From Pipra filicauda (taxonomy: Eukaryota; Chordata; Aves; Passeriformes; Pipridae), in the NCBI RefSeq assembly GCF_003945595.2, contig NW_024104421.1, forward strand, positions 992,001 through 1,056,000: 64,000 bases of DNA, written 5' to 3'. Shown piece after piece: positions 1 through 11,458 of this stretch; position 1 is the stretch's first letter, and every line of letters begins with the position of its first letter. Both the position numbers and the translations under genes were made by a program. Under the pieces are notes generated by a model. The model did no database searches. It had not been told where the DNA came from and saw only the letters and a program-made list of their open reading frames with translations.

Positions 1-1014
1 AAATGGTGACTTGCAGGACCACAAGGTATCAGTTCCACATATATTCCTAGTGACTGAGATGAGGTCTGCCCTGTTATTCATTAAGAGTGGCTTTGGTCAC
101 CTCTTCATTTGCAGCTTGGAATTTGAAAAGCTCACATCTCCAACTATTCTGCATTTGAAAATTAATTCACAATTTCATTGTTCATGAATCAATAAATTTT
201 ATATATCCTTAATACAGGAAAGGGACTTTGCAGGAGTGAAAAAAATAAAATGCAGGAAATTATTTGTTGTTGCTGAGTCTGAAAACTGGCACTCACAGGA
301 ATCCCAGAGAGACACTGTGGAGGGATGGGCACAGGAATGAACAGCATCTGGATATGGGTAGGCTTGGAGCCTGGTTTCAGTCAGGCAATAATCTGATGGA
401 GATGTTTAGGTGGACAGTGGCATCCGTATGAAGTAATAGAGAAGCAAATACGAAGCTGCTTCAACTCTCACACTTGTTTATGCAGTTAAATTGTGAAACC
501 AGCTCTGTATTGGTCAGGTGAGCAGCCAGCCAGATCTATGAGGCTTTCTGGAGCCTCTTGGTTGACTTGCTGTGTGCAATTTTTACATATGTACTTCTTC
601 AAAAACTACCTATTTAAAAAAAATACTCTTTCAGTTAATTCAGCCTAAGGATGATGTCTACAACTCTCCAGCTACCTTTGCAAGAAAATGTTTGCCAGCT
701 CCCTTGCTGGTTATCATAAATACAAAGCGTAATTAAATTTTCCTTTTTTATTTTTCCTTTTTTGATGGTAATATTTAAATAAACTTGTAAAAACCCATTG
801 GAAAAGGAGCATTATTCTTTTAGCCCTTTCTTAGGCAGGGTGGTCCCTACTAGCTTTTGAACAAGACTGTCCAAGAAAATGAAGCAGCTTAGCAAGAGAA
901 ATTAAATAAACCAGCACATTTTAAATGAACTGCATTCCAAAAGAAAACTTTTTTTTTAACCACACCACCCACATATATGCTAACATACAGAATTAGTCCT
1001 AACCTGCCAAAAGA
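1..1014. other. Non-coding AT-rich DNA, no feature seen
   Basis: AT-rich unique sequence with stop codons in all frames and no recognisable repeat, RNA or exon. Short A- and T-runs occur near 609, 745 and 950. I see nothing further to annotate. Confidence 0.7.
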
Positions 1015-1140
1015 AGAAAACGCACAACACCTTTCAAAGATGCAAATTGACAATTAGCAAAACAATGGAGTTCTAGCCTTCCTTTGCTGAGGTGCAAATT
1101 GATAATCAGATTGCAAGGAGAAACTGGTGGCTGCTATTTA
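1015..1140. promoter_or_regulatory. Candidate enhancer with TCF, POU octamer and SOX cores
   Basis: Seen: TCAAAG (1034-1039, TCF/LEF core), ATGCAAAT (1040-1047, perfect POU octamer), CAATTAG (1051-1057, homeodomain type) and AACAATGG (1061-1068, SOX core) lie within about 35 bp. The decamer TGCAAATTGA is present at 1041-1050 and again at 1093-1102. Known: POU/SOX pairs and TCF sites are common in developmental enhancers. Inferred: this may be a small enhancer. Single cores of this length are common by chance in AT-rich DNA, so the density and the repeated decamer are the only support. Confidence 0.3.
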
Positions 1141-4100
1141 AGATTTAGTTTGAGATGAAGGCTCCCTGTGGAAGAAAGGGAGGGAAAGGAACAAAGTACT
1201 GTAACCAGTTCTACACTGGGAAAAACCCATATGAGGAGCACAGGGATACACCAGGCTGATATCAGCTGTAAAGCTTGCACATTGTTAATTGTGACGACAG
1301 GAATAAGAAGGAAATGGTAAAATTTAGTTATGTTGTGGCATTACAGAGAGGAGGGGTAACAAGCTCTTTTTTCCCCCTGAATATATCCAATGCCCTACAG
1401 TGATGTTGATGGGAGATACTGCAAACCCTGTGTAATAATTTTGTTTCACTTACCTTTGGCAGTCAGTCTTGCCTTCACTTTGCCCATTAAGTTCCATCTC
1501 CTGTATTTTTCCTAATGTTTCATGTGCCCACGAGCGGCTGCAGGTAACTACAGTTATACAGTTTTATCCCAACTTGCCTTGGATATATTTTATCCTTTCC
1601 AAGTATGAAGTTTTATATAACTATTTCTGCTTTAGCTTAAGAGCAAATAAATAATGGGAACCACCACTGACTTTTTCTAATAGTAAATTTTAGTGCCCAG
1701 TGGTTGGACAAAACAGGCTATTGTACTGCCGGAAGTTCTCATGTTACAAATTAGAGAGGACATGAGGAACTGCAGATTTATTTAGATAGTTGTAATTTGG
1801 ATGCAAATTTGAAGAAACAGTCATAAACTTTGTTTTGTGTTTTCCCAGAATCCAGCTTGTGTTTGTTCTGTGCTTTTGGCCAACTCCAATGAAATTAGAG
1901 CCCTAAGTCATGTCCTGTTGTGGCCTGTTTGTATTTCTGCCACTATGTACCTATGAAAGTAACTGGGTTTTAATGGGGTTCTTGGTTATTTTGATTTTAA
2001 CTTACAAATGACTGTTTTCAGTGCTATTTAATTTATAACATCTAATATCTCCTGAAAGATCTGTGTTATTGCATGTGTACGTCCATTTTAATTTTTTTCT
2101 TATGAATTCTTTTCTCTTGAAGTTTTGTTACTATGGAAGCTGCATTTTAAAAGTAGAAGAGTAATTTGAGGATAAGGCCTTTTTAATAATCTGAATAATT
2201 TGTGGCATTTGACAAATATACAGATACATAGCCTGAAATCTTTAAGACTGGTTGAAGTATTTGAGACTTGGTTAATTTGAAACCAAGCCGTATGATTAAA
2301 TGTCCTAGATATCTTGGAAAGTTTCAGCCATAATTATACGATTTTAATGAATTTGTTGCTCTTGAAAATGTTGAGTTGACAGCTGCTTAGGATGAAGTCC
2401 TGGCTAGTTGCAGCACATGATAGGTAAAGGATTGCAGAGCTCTGAGTGTGCTATGCATTACTCGTCTCTCAAAACAAAGTTGGAGATCACTCAGTAAATG
2501 AGCAGCTGAGCCTTCCCTTTCTATCAACAGAGCAACTATATTTTATTTTGTGGACAGCTGGCTAGTAGAGAACACTTGACATCTTCCTCTGATTTGTGGT
2601 CGGCGTGTGTCAGTGCATGTCAGTCCACAAGGATGGTTGTCACAGCCCTCATCATGCAAGGGGGAGTGGAGAAATTTTGGATGCTGACACCAGCAGTGAC
2701 AGTACTCTCAAGCCTGTATTCGGGGAACATATTAATTCCTCTTCCAGGTGTCAAGATTTAGCACATTTTATGTATTTTGATTAGCACTGAATAGAAGATT
2801 TTTATCCTTAGTGGTGTAGTGGCTTGTTGCATTTAGATACCACTTATTATGAACTAGATTCTGACATTGAATATTATCTGACTTCTCTGAAAGCCAGCCC
2901 CTCTTGAGTGAATATGTTTGACAAGTAAATAATAGTGTATGATGCCCTATGAACGTGTTTTAACCTGCTCCACTTAAGTTTTCTTAGCCTTGATGCATAT
3001 ATTTAAAGAGTGTAGCATGCAAGGCATGTAAGGATGGAAAAGTTTGTTTATGCATTCAATGATTTCTTCTTGGGCGAGAATCACGTTGGTGTCATTCTAT
3101 GCAGCATTTTATTATCCTGCCTCTGGTACAAAGGGGTATGTAATCTGAAGGCTGGGGGGTGGACTTATTTTTTCAAATAAAAGCCACTAAGGCCAGCACT
3201 TTTGTCCCTTTTCATGTCTTGTGAAGTCTGTGTGATTTCTAACCCTTTATTTCTTTTTTTCCAGGCTATTCATGTTTGCTGTCGGGCAGGGCAAATCAAT
3301 CTTTTCTAAGTACTCTTTAATCATAAATCTAGATGTATTAAGCTTGCTATTACCTAGTCAGTGGTAGTCAGAAAAAGGCAGGGGGGAATATCTAGTCAGT
3401 ATGGCTGAACTGTGATTGGGATCACGAGGCTGCTTGCTCTGTGCACCTTCACTTCTGACTGCAGTGATGCAGTTGGTGAGCTGCCTTTTCTTTAATTTTT
3501 ATTTTTATTTTTCTGTAATAGTGGCTACTTTAGTATTCTCTCTAATTATTGTGTTTTGCAGTGTCTGTTTTGTGTGCACTGAATGTTCATTCCCCTTAGC
3601 TTACATTTCCCCTCTGGTTTTCAATAAATCTTGGTGGACCTTTGTACCCTGCCATCTTTTTTGCTCTTTTTCCCTAGAGTGCTAATTCCCACCCCCCTGA
3701 ATATCTGTAAAATCAGCATTTTATTTTTTCCCTCCTGAGCAGCTATTGCCATCAGCTGTTATAAAATAATGGCTTCAGATGTGTCCCTTATAGTACATTG
3801 ACCCCTATGTCTGATTTATCATTAATTTCCAGAGATTTGTTCCAGGCTTGAACTAATTCCTTCCCCCCAGGTCCTAAGTTAAAAACCACACTGAAACCCA
3901 CTTCCTTTTGCTTTTGTACCTGGAATATTAATCATATTGCCACCAGCATCCCTGGCACATGGAGGCATCCCACTACAGTTAATGATATTCTGCGTGTCTC
4001 CATTGGCTTCTGTTACAACAACATTCAAGCTGCTTATGCTTATTTCTGAGCTTGTATTGTATCTTGCTACAGCTGATATCTTGCATTTTCCCCTACAATG

Positions 4101-5061
4101 CCCACACTTTTACTTACTGGAAAATTAATATTTGTCTCCCCAAAGTTTTTGCCTGATTACTTCTTTGTACTTCTGTTTCATGCCATTAAAAGCAGAAAAG
4201 AAGATATGACTATTTGCAGTGGAACTTGGGCTCTGACTTAAAATGTTGCAATATTTGTAGGCTGTGGTTTTGTGAGGCTTGGAAGACTTTCTATGTGTGC
4301 TCAAGAATATTGAAAGAGGATTATCTTATGAGTGCTGCAACACAGTCAGCAGACAGTGTTGTATCTTGGGTTGTAAGTTTTCTTCATTTTATTGTATTGC
4401 TCTTAGAGCGGGATGTGTTCAGAAGTAGCTGGTTGAAGACCTGGTCCCTGGCAAGGCAGTGCACAATATCTACTTGGCTCCACTGAGCATAGCACAAACA
4501 AATATCTTTATGATCACTGCAGGATCATTGAGAATGGAGGTAAAGGAATGTTAAGACTTGTTACACATCACAGTAATGTCTTCTCCTGAGTCACCTTCCC
4601 TAGGCACTGTGAAAGCTACGTTGCCTCGAGTTGAAACTTAAAATCAGAAGTATTAACTAGTCCTTTGGAGATAATTCCTATGCCGGGGTGCATTTATTAA
4701 TGCCCTGTTTATTCTTAAAATTGCAGTCTGTTCTTTCTAGGAAAAGGACTGAAAAGCTTTTCCTGTTGCTGCGGTGCAGACTGGCAAGGAATTACAAACT
4801 GCTGCTTAGGATATGACTGCAAACCTGGTGTACCCACACGTCTCTCTGTCAAGACAATAGGAGCTGTCAGTGCTTGCTACTTTTGAAAATTAACACTCCA
4901 GAGAACTAAGCCCACTCTGACCCGTTTTGCATTTTAGCCCTTTTAGATCTTAAAAAAGAAAAGTTATTTTGACAATGTGGAAATCTTGATACTGAATTGC
5001 TTAATTCAGAGTTGTTGTGTACAGCTACTGAAGTTGTTTAGTAACCTTTTATCATGTAAAT
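1141..5061. other. Non-coding DNA, no gene
   Basis: About 3.9 kb of unique AT-rich sequence. Open frames of 60-90 codons (for example near 3416-3685 and 4214-4486 on +) are low-complexity hydrophobic translations of T-rich DNA with no domain. No transposon end, microsatellite or convincing regulatory cluster was seen. Confidence 0.65.
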
Positions 5062-5069
5062 AACATATA

Positions 5070-5124
5070 TGTATATGAAGCATCTATGAACAGCTCTGTA
5101 TATGAACATCTATGTATATGAAGC
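5070..5124 (+). repeat. Short degenerate tandem repeat, three copies
   Basis: The decamer TGTATATGAA starts at 5070, 5097 and 5113. The copies are followed by 'gcatctatg', 'catctatg' and 'gcaaag', so units of 16-27 bp appear to have been duplicated. It is too short and AT-rich to suggest a function and looks like slippage. Confidence 0.6.
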
Positions 5125-5126
5125 AA

Positions 5127-7040
5127 AGAATAATGAAAAATGTGTGCTCTATGTTTCTTCTTGTTTGCAAACCTGATGCTAACTAAATTCAGCTGTAATC
5201 TATGAGCTTCCACAATAGCTGGCAGAGCTAATATGTAGCAATACAGTCAAAGAAACATTTTGAAAGTAAACCATCAAGTCCTTACTCATCACTTACTGAA
5301 TTAAAGATTTCAAGCACTGGGGCTGAAGCTTAGTGTACATCTTGCTCCCTGCCTCTGCCCGGTGTCAGGAGGACACGTGGCTTCTGATGCCTGGAGTAAA
5401 TTTGCCCAAGACCAAAGTATGTCTTGGAAGTTTTGTTTCTTGCAGGGATTTGTGTGTAAAGACTCCATTTGTGAGGCAGAAGTAGCTAAAAATAGTATCT
5501 TGTAGTATGGTTAACAAATGATACTGAGAGCCGCACTGCCACATTTTCAGGTCTGTTTGCCAGATTGGGGGCATATGTGGGGGTAAGACATTGTTAGTTA
5601 TCCTTTTGTACTCGTGCCTAGTACCCTCAGTTGTTTATGGCCAAAGTTTTAACTATCTGGAGATATTTTCTGTAATATAAGGCTGGCTGCCTTTTAAGAA
5701 AAATTTAATAGAGCATAGCTTAAAAAAGTTCTTAGATTGATTTATATACGTTAAAACGAAAATAAAATACGTCCTGATGTTTTTGTTTTACTTCAGGCCT
5801 TAAGTCAGAAGTAGTGTTTATGTACCAGCTTTCCCCAGAAGCAGGAAGGATAGAGACCTAATAAAAATGTAATGAAAGCTGCATTCTCATGCATTCACAG
5901 ATGTCTAGGAGATGGAGCTTTAAGAGAAGTACAAACGCAGTGGCTTGTGTGCTAACGACATCAACAACAGTTTTGTGGTGTGTACAGCATTACCAACCAT
6001 TGGTGTGATAAAGCTGCTGAAGTGATGGCAGCCACTTTGCCATGTACTGTCAGCTCTTAAGTATCCCTAATAGCCTGGCTGTCCCTACTTGGGCTAATTT
6101 ACCCCGTGTTGCTCAGATCCATGTTGTGGAGCATCTTTTGGCTACAGGGTAGATGGACCTGCTTTGATGTTTGTGTGACTTTTTGTGGGTTTACTTTGTT
6201 TGTTTTATAAGTCTGGCAGTTTTTTATGCCACATACCACCATGGTCTTTTGCCTTTTCTGGCTCATACCAAGCAAATGACATGTTGTGAGCAGTATTTAG
6301 GACTTTCTCTGTGGGCTAGGAGGGTCAGTGGTGGTGCAGCACGTTTGGGTGATCTCAGGTTTCACTGATGACATCTCGCCTTCAGCTCCCTGGTTGGAGA
6401 TCACTGCACTGAAGTCACAAGGTGTGTGATGGTAGTATGAAAACCAGGTGCTGTGGTGACAGTGTTTCTGACAAGGAATCAGCATTTCAACTGTCCTTTA
6501 TGACACTTTCAGTTGCTGCTGGCAGGAGGGGTGCAATGGGCAGCAGCTGTGTATGGTGGTAGAACAATACACACAGTGCTTCTGCTATAGGCAAACAATC
6601 AAAGATGCTCTATCACTACAAATCTTTGATGTAAAAAGTTCATTTCAGGTTTTGGAGGGCTGGGTAGCTGTTCCTTCTCTTCCCCTTCTCTGTGTGTTAA
6701 CTGCTTCCCATGTGATCTGAGCTTGCGGGAGCACCTGTGGTCAGGTACCAAAGTGCCTGAGTTCTTTCCCTCCTCATCATGGTTGCCTGTTTTCTCTCCT
6801 GGAAGCCTCACCCATAGCATTTCTGCTTTGAAATGGTTGTCTCTTGGGCAGACAAAGGAGTGCAGCTCTGCCAGCTGGCTCGTTGCCCCTCCTGCCCATC
6901 CGTGCTGTTGCAGACACCTTGCAAAGCGTGGGGAGAGGTGTGGGTGGCGTGATGCCGGGCTGGGGCAGCTCCAAGGCTGCATGCCTGAAGGAAGGACTGG
7001 GCTGTATTGGCCAGAATGCCTCAGGATAGGCTGCAGGGAA
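5127..7040. other. Non-coding DNA with a GC-rich segment at its right end
   Basis: No gene supported. A GT-rich tract lies at 6169-6208. The segment 6640-7040 is richer in G+C and therefore stop-poor. It carries overlapping open frames on both strands (up to 152 codons on the minus strand) whose translations show no domain or splice context, so I read them as chance. Confidence 0.6.
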
Positions 7041-7044
7041 CAGT

Positions 7045-7260
7045 ATTCAGACCCCACAGTGGCACTGACATAATAATTTCGGCATTGTTCGGGACCACAT
7101 TTATAATCAGAGTCTTACTGCAGGGTCTGCATTGCAAAGAATGGGATTTACAGATAACTTCAGGGAGGGGGAGTCTACTGGAAAGCTGCAATTTCTGCCT
7201 ATTTTGGTTAACTGATTCAGCCTTTCGAGGTCATTTAGGGTGGATTGATATGTTCTCATT
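7045..7260. promoter_or_regulatory. Weak candidate conserved non-coding block
   Basis: Unique sequence with homeodomain-like AT cores (TAATAATTT near 7072, TTTATAATC near 7100) and a few retained CpGs. It does not resemble the surrounding repeat relics. Support is by appearance only. Confidence 0.18.
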
Positions 7261-9484
7261 CTCCGTATGTGCGGCAGTGCAAGGATCCTGCAGATTGCAA
7301 TAAACGGGGAAAGGGAAGGAGCAGATTGTCCTACCGGAAAGTAAAAGACTCTTTCAGGATTGTGTAGGTTGTGTAATTTGAAGATCAACATTGCTTATGG
7401 TGAACAGATGGAGAGGATGATTAGAAGCTACAAGTGCCCTCCTGTGCTATAGGCCCAATGTCAGATAAACTACCTCTACAGAAAATTATCACTTTCTGAA
7501 ATTCTAGGACAACTGTAGGTTGTATTCTATGAAATTGAGAGAGAAAAGTGGTGTGAAGAGGAGGAAAGGATCTAGACTGTTAACTGTGTGAGACTGCAAA
7601 CTGCCTCTCAGGAAGCTCAGATTCAAGGTGGTTTTAGTGTCTGTGAATGCTCAGCATTGTTTTTATGAAGCTGTGCAAGAGGAAATTCCCATTATTTCAG
7701 TCCTGGAGTTCACTGTGGCTATCATTAGTACAAACCAGGGTGATTTTTCCCTCAGTGAGGGCACGCTCACCTGCCTTGTGAAGTCTAACAGTGCAGTATT
7801 TATTTATTGCACAACAGAGCACACATGCTAAAACCTGAACAAATTATGCATTTTGTCACATGGGGCTGTAGGAAAAGCTTGTCTGAGAACTCCTGGTTGA
7901 GAGCTGTGGACCAGTGCGTGCATATTGCAACAGTGTGTAGTTAGTATTTAAGGCTGGTTGTGTGAGGTTTTTTGGCTTTTTTTGGAAAGGTGTATTTTGG
8001 GTATTAGTGAATGATGATGTTTTAAAGCAATGGACAGTGATTGGGGAATAAATGTTGAGTATAAACCGAGTTCACACATATTCTGGCCGGGAATGAAGCA
8101 TCTTCCTTTGGGCTTAGCTGGCAAAACTACTTGTGTGTCACAAGGATCCCAGTTAGAATTGATACTGTAAGGACCAGGAAGGCATCCAATGGCAGGCTGG
8201 AAAATCCAGTAACTGGGTAAGCAAGCACTGGTGTCTGACCAGAGCTTGGCAGACAAAGCAGTCAGTGTTGGAGCAAGAAAGCACAGCAAAGTGTGCTTTC
8301 TGCCAGTCCTTTAAGGGCTGGGATGAAAGTTTTGATCACTAAGTAGAAAAAAATGCTGAAATTGGAAGAAGTGGGGTAAAAAGTGCATTTTCCCAAGAAT
8401 AAACCGAACTGAACTAGAACATGTTAAAAAAGAATTTTGTTGCACTCATGGTTAAATCAATGGGAGTGAACAATCCAGTGAGTTAGAAGGGAAGATGGTC
8501 AAGCTGTGCATCCACCTCTCTGCAGAGGTGTCCTTTCTTCAGCCCTAGATGCCAGAGTTTTGTTGGGCACCCACAGCAGGCTGAGGAGCCCTGTATAGCA
8601 CAGGGCAAAAGCAATGTCTGCTCTAATCCTTCCTTCTTAAAACTCCAAGGAGTGGTCATCTCCACAGGCTCAGCTTAACAGGAGAGCTTCTGTTCAGGGC
8701 CCAGGGAAAGAGCTCCACATATTTGTGCACGTGTGCTCTGATCCACAAATGGCTCATACACAGTAGATGCTACTTAAAATATTTTTTAGGAGCAAGTAAG
8801 AAACTGGAAGTGTTGACACACATTCCGTGTACTAAAAAGTAAAAGCTAACAGAACATTTCAACTGCTGGGCACCCCTGGGAAGCTTATTCATGATGGTAG
8901 TAAATATAATGGGGAGAATATGCTGCAGAAGGGTAAAAGGGCAGTGGCCAGAATATGGCTGTGTATTGTTCTGCTTTTGCAGTATGTGTATGTTCATATG
9001 TGTGTAAACATACCTCACAGAATCAGAATATGCAGCAACGTGGAAGGTGTTACCGACACGTGTATATAATGTACGGTATTACATACAGAAACTGTTTGAT
9101 AAATGAACGCTAAGATTGTGAAGTCAGGCACTCAAAGCATAGGAAATGCCAGAATTAGATTTGCCTGCACAACCTTAATTCAGCCCCTTTGTGCATATGC
9201 ATTATGATACAGTCTTTAATTACATGATCACATATCAGACCACTGAAATGACGGTGCTGACAGAATGAGAAGATGTTCCGTATTATTTTTTTAATCCTTT
9301 TTGTGTGGCCCTGTGGCAGGCATATTCTGCACACATTCAAACCACAACTTAAAAACATAATTTCTGTGATATTATTGGTATAAGAGATACATGTGGAAAT
9401 TAATAACTTCGTATGGACTTCTCTGTGATGCATATCACTGTGTTATCTGTATGTTGTAAATATGGTCATTGCTTCTCAAACATC
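7261..9484. other. Non-coding DNA, no gene
   Basis: Unique sequence with a GT-rich stretch at 7955-8000. A 'cacagaatca' at 9017 recalls the reverse-strand start of a CR1 tail, but nothing after it matches. No other feature was seen. Confidence 0.6.
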
Positions 9485-9625
9485 CATCTTCTTGTTACTG
9501 TTTTCATTTTATAGATGGGGGAAGTTTTTGAAGTGGAAGAAAACAGCCCAATTAACTCAAATCCTACCTGTTCAGTTAGTTATCCTAAGTCCTGGCATCA
9601 ATCCAGTGCATTGAGGTCTGCCTCA
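9485..9625 (+). mobile_element. Ancient MIR/L2-like SINE relic
   Basis: A 'ttactgttttcatttta' then 'tagatggggg-aag' pattern recalls the MIR core ('cccattttacagatgagg-aaactgag'). About 80 bp later 'cctaagtcctggcatcaa' and 'tccagtgcattga' recall the 3' half of MIR-like elements in archosaurs and turtles. The copy is heavily diverged, and a CR1 tail was inserted just downstream. The family call is from memory of the consensus, not an alignment. Confidence 0.4.
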
Positions 9626-9635
9626 ATTCTAAATA

Positions 9636-9752
9636 TGATACTCTCAGGCGCATGGTGCGACTCTTGGGGATGGTCCTGTGCAGGGCCGGGAGTTGGACTC
9701 GATGATCCTTGTGGGTCCTTTCCAACTCGACATATTCCGTGATTCTGTAATT
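9636..9752 (+). mobile_element. CR1 LINE, 5'-truncated 3' tail
   Basis: CR1 (chicken repeat 1) is the dominant non-LTR retrotransposon of birds. The segment 'gatggtcctgtgcaggg' then 'gagttggactcgatgatcc' then 'cctttccaactcgac' ends in 'ccgtgattctgtaat', the expected CR1 3' end. Only about 115 bp of the tail remains, typical of incomplete reverse transcription. It carries no intact coding sequence. The orientation is + from the position of the 3' end. The divergence from consensus suggests an old copy. Confidence 0.93.
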
Positions 9753-11428
9753 TTATTTGTCTTAGGGAGTTTCTGAACCACGTGAAAGTGTTTGAATCCC
9801 CACACATCAGAAGGGTGCCCTTGCCACCTGTTTTAGGAGAACCCTGAGGAACAAAAAACCCAAACATTTTCTACCCTTTTTCCAAAGTGATGGTACTGTG
9901 CACCGAGGAGGCCAGAGCCACGTGCAATCTGAGCACCAAACTGGCCTGAGGGTAGGATTGTAGGGGGACTGGGCTTTCAGTGGCATCAATCTCAGGTAGA
10001 TAGAGGCACTTAGCCTTTTCTGTTAGTTTACCATGATGATAATCGAAGACAAAGTATTTAGTTTAAGCAGAAAGGATCCTCTCTGAAGATCTCTGTTCAG
10101 TCAACAGAGAGAAGGAAATACACAGTTTGCTTGGACAGAACTCCTCCCTGCAGGTCTTCAGAGGTATCCCTCTGCCTCCATTTGAAGTGTAGGGAAGGTA
10201 ACTCCTGTGATAGGCTTCTAAATGTGTCTGGGTCAGATGTGACTTTTCATAGTGTTGTTTTCACTTTATTATAGCTGTTTATATCTTTAAAATTTAGCAT
10301 CAATTGACTGCAAAATATGGCATCCCCAAGTATATGTTCAGGTATACCAGGTCAGAAAGTGGGACGTGTACGACTAAGGGCTTCCTGCAAAGATTCTGAA
10401 TTCCTGAAAAACTGTCCTCCTTTTGGCTTGCAAATCTCTGCTGCCGTCAATTCTTGCGTTCCAGTACTTAAAATGAATGAGTTAATGGTCCAGCAGGCAA
10501 CTTTGCCTTAAGTATGCAACTCATGTTCATTCCCAGAGCTGGCTCTTCTGGGGTGATATTCTCCTAGAAAAAAATTGGAATTTGATCATGTAATTAGAAA
10601 GTATTGCAGTGTGTATGCACAAAGACTGAATCTTAGCTTGTGCTTTTCAATGGCTAAATTAGGAATGATTGTACAATCCTAAAGTACAGTGTTTTGTTGA
10701 ATGCTCGGTTTGATTCAACATTTTTTAACCAGGGAATTTTCATAACGTTAAACTGAAAATTAAGAATTTTACACTGTAGAGCTCCACAACCCTCTCCGTC
10801 TCACTTAGGTCATCAGAGGGCTGTTACTTAGAGAGACTTAGTAGAGTCCTGCTATTTTCTGCCATTTGTGAACGCAGCAGATGGATTGAGTTGGTCAGAA
10901 GTCCAGCAGTAACTCCAGGTTGTGGGGGTAGTGGTCTCTGGCAGTGCTCATATATTCTAAATTATTTTTTGTCTTTCTCATCTTCACCTGTGTGTCTTTC
11001 TCCTCAGCTCCTGCCAGCCCTCGTTGCTCTATTTTTTTAATCTGTACTGCTTTTCTGTGCTTTAGGTCTTTACATGGAGTTGTGTTGCTTCGTCTGCCTT
11101 TACAATTTGGCAGCGAACAGAAGGGTGTGACGTTTCACTGCCTTTGTGGTGCTCTCCAGTGTAAAACCTGGGAACTTTCTGGTGACTTGGAAGAGCTGGT
11201 GGAGGAGAGGACTGTGAAGCAGTTGGACACAACGAGGGTGACATGCAGGACCTGTGTAGGGTGTAGCATGCCCAACATATCAGGCCATTCAGTCTGATGA
11301 ACTGATTTTCAGCAGATCTCTTCTGCTTATGTGTAAACTGAGAGCTCCCTCTTCCCTAGTCTCGGACAACATTCCATTGGGTGGTTGCAAAGGGCAAGTC
11401 GAAGAGTTGTGTTCCATCATGCACATTT
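9753..11428. other. Non-coding DNA, no gene
   Basis: Unique sequence. The longest frame (10944-11297, +) starts in a T-rich stretch and has no recognisable domain. Nothing else seen. Confidence 0.6.
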
Positions 11429-11458
11429 CAAGGGTCATCCAAGGATGACCCTTGGATG
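11429..11458. repeat. Two overlapping perfect inverted repeats
   Basis: AAGGGTCATCC (11430-11440) is the exact reverse complement of GGATGACCCTT (11443-11453), with 2 nt between them. Overlapping this, CATCCAAGG (11436-11444) is the exact reverse complement of CCTTGGATG (11450-11458), with a 5-nt loop. The two foldbacks share bases and cannot form together. The origin is unknown: it could be a template-switch product or a small palindromic transposon remnant. Confidence 0.75.

Noticed and set aside
6599..7057. 152-codon open frame on - with overlapping + frames
   Set aside because: Several frames on both strands are open at once, which reflects base composition rather than coding.
9016..9030. 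'cacagaatca' as the start of a minus-strand CR1 tail
   Set aside because: The following bases do not match the CR1 3' region, and a 10-bp match is chance.
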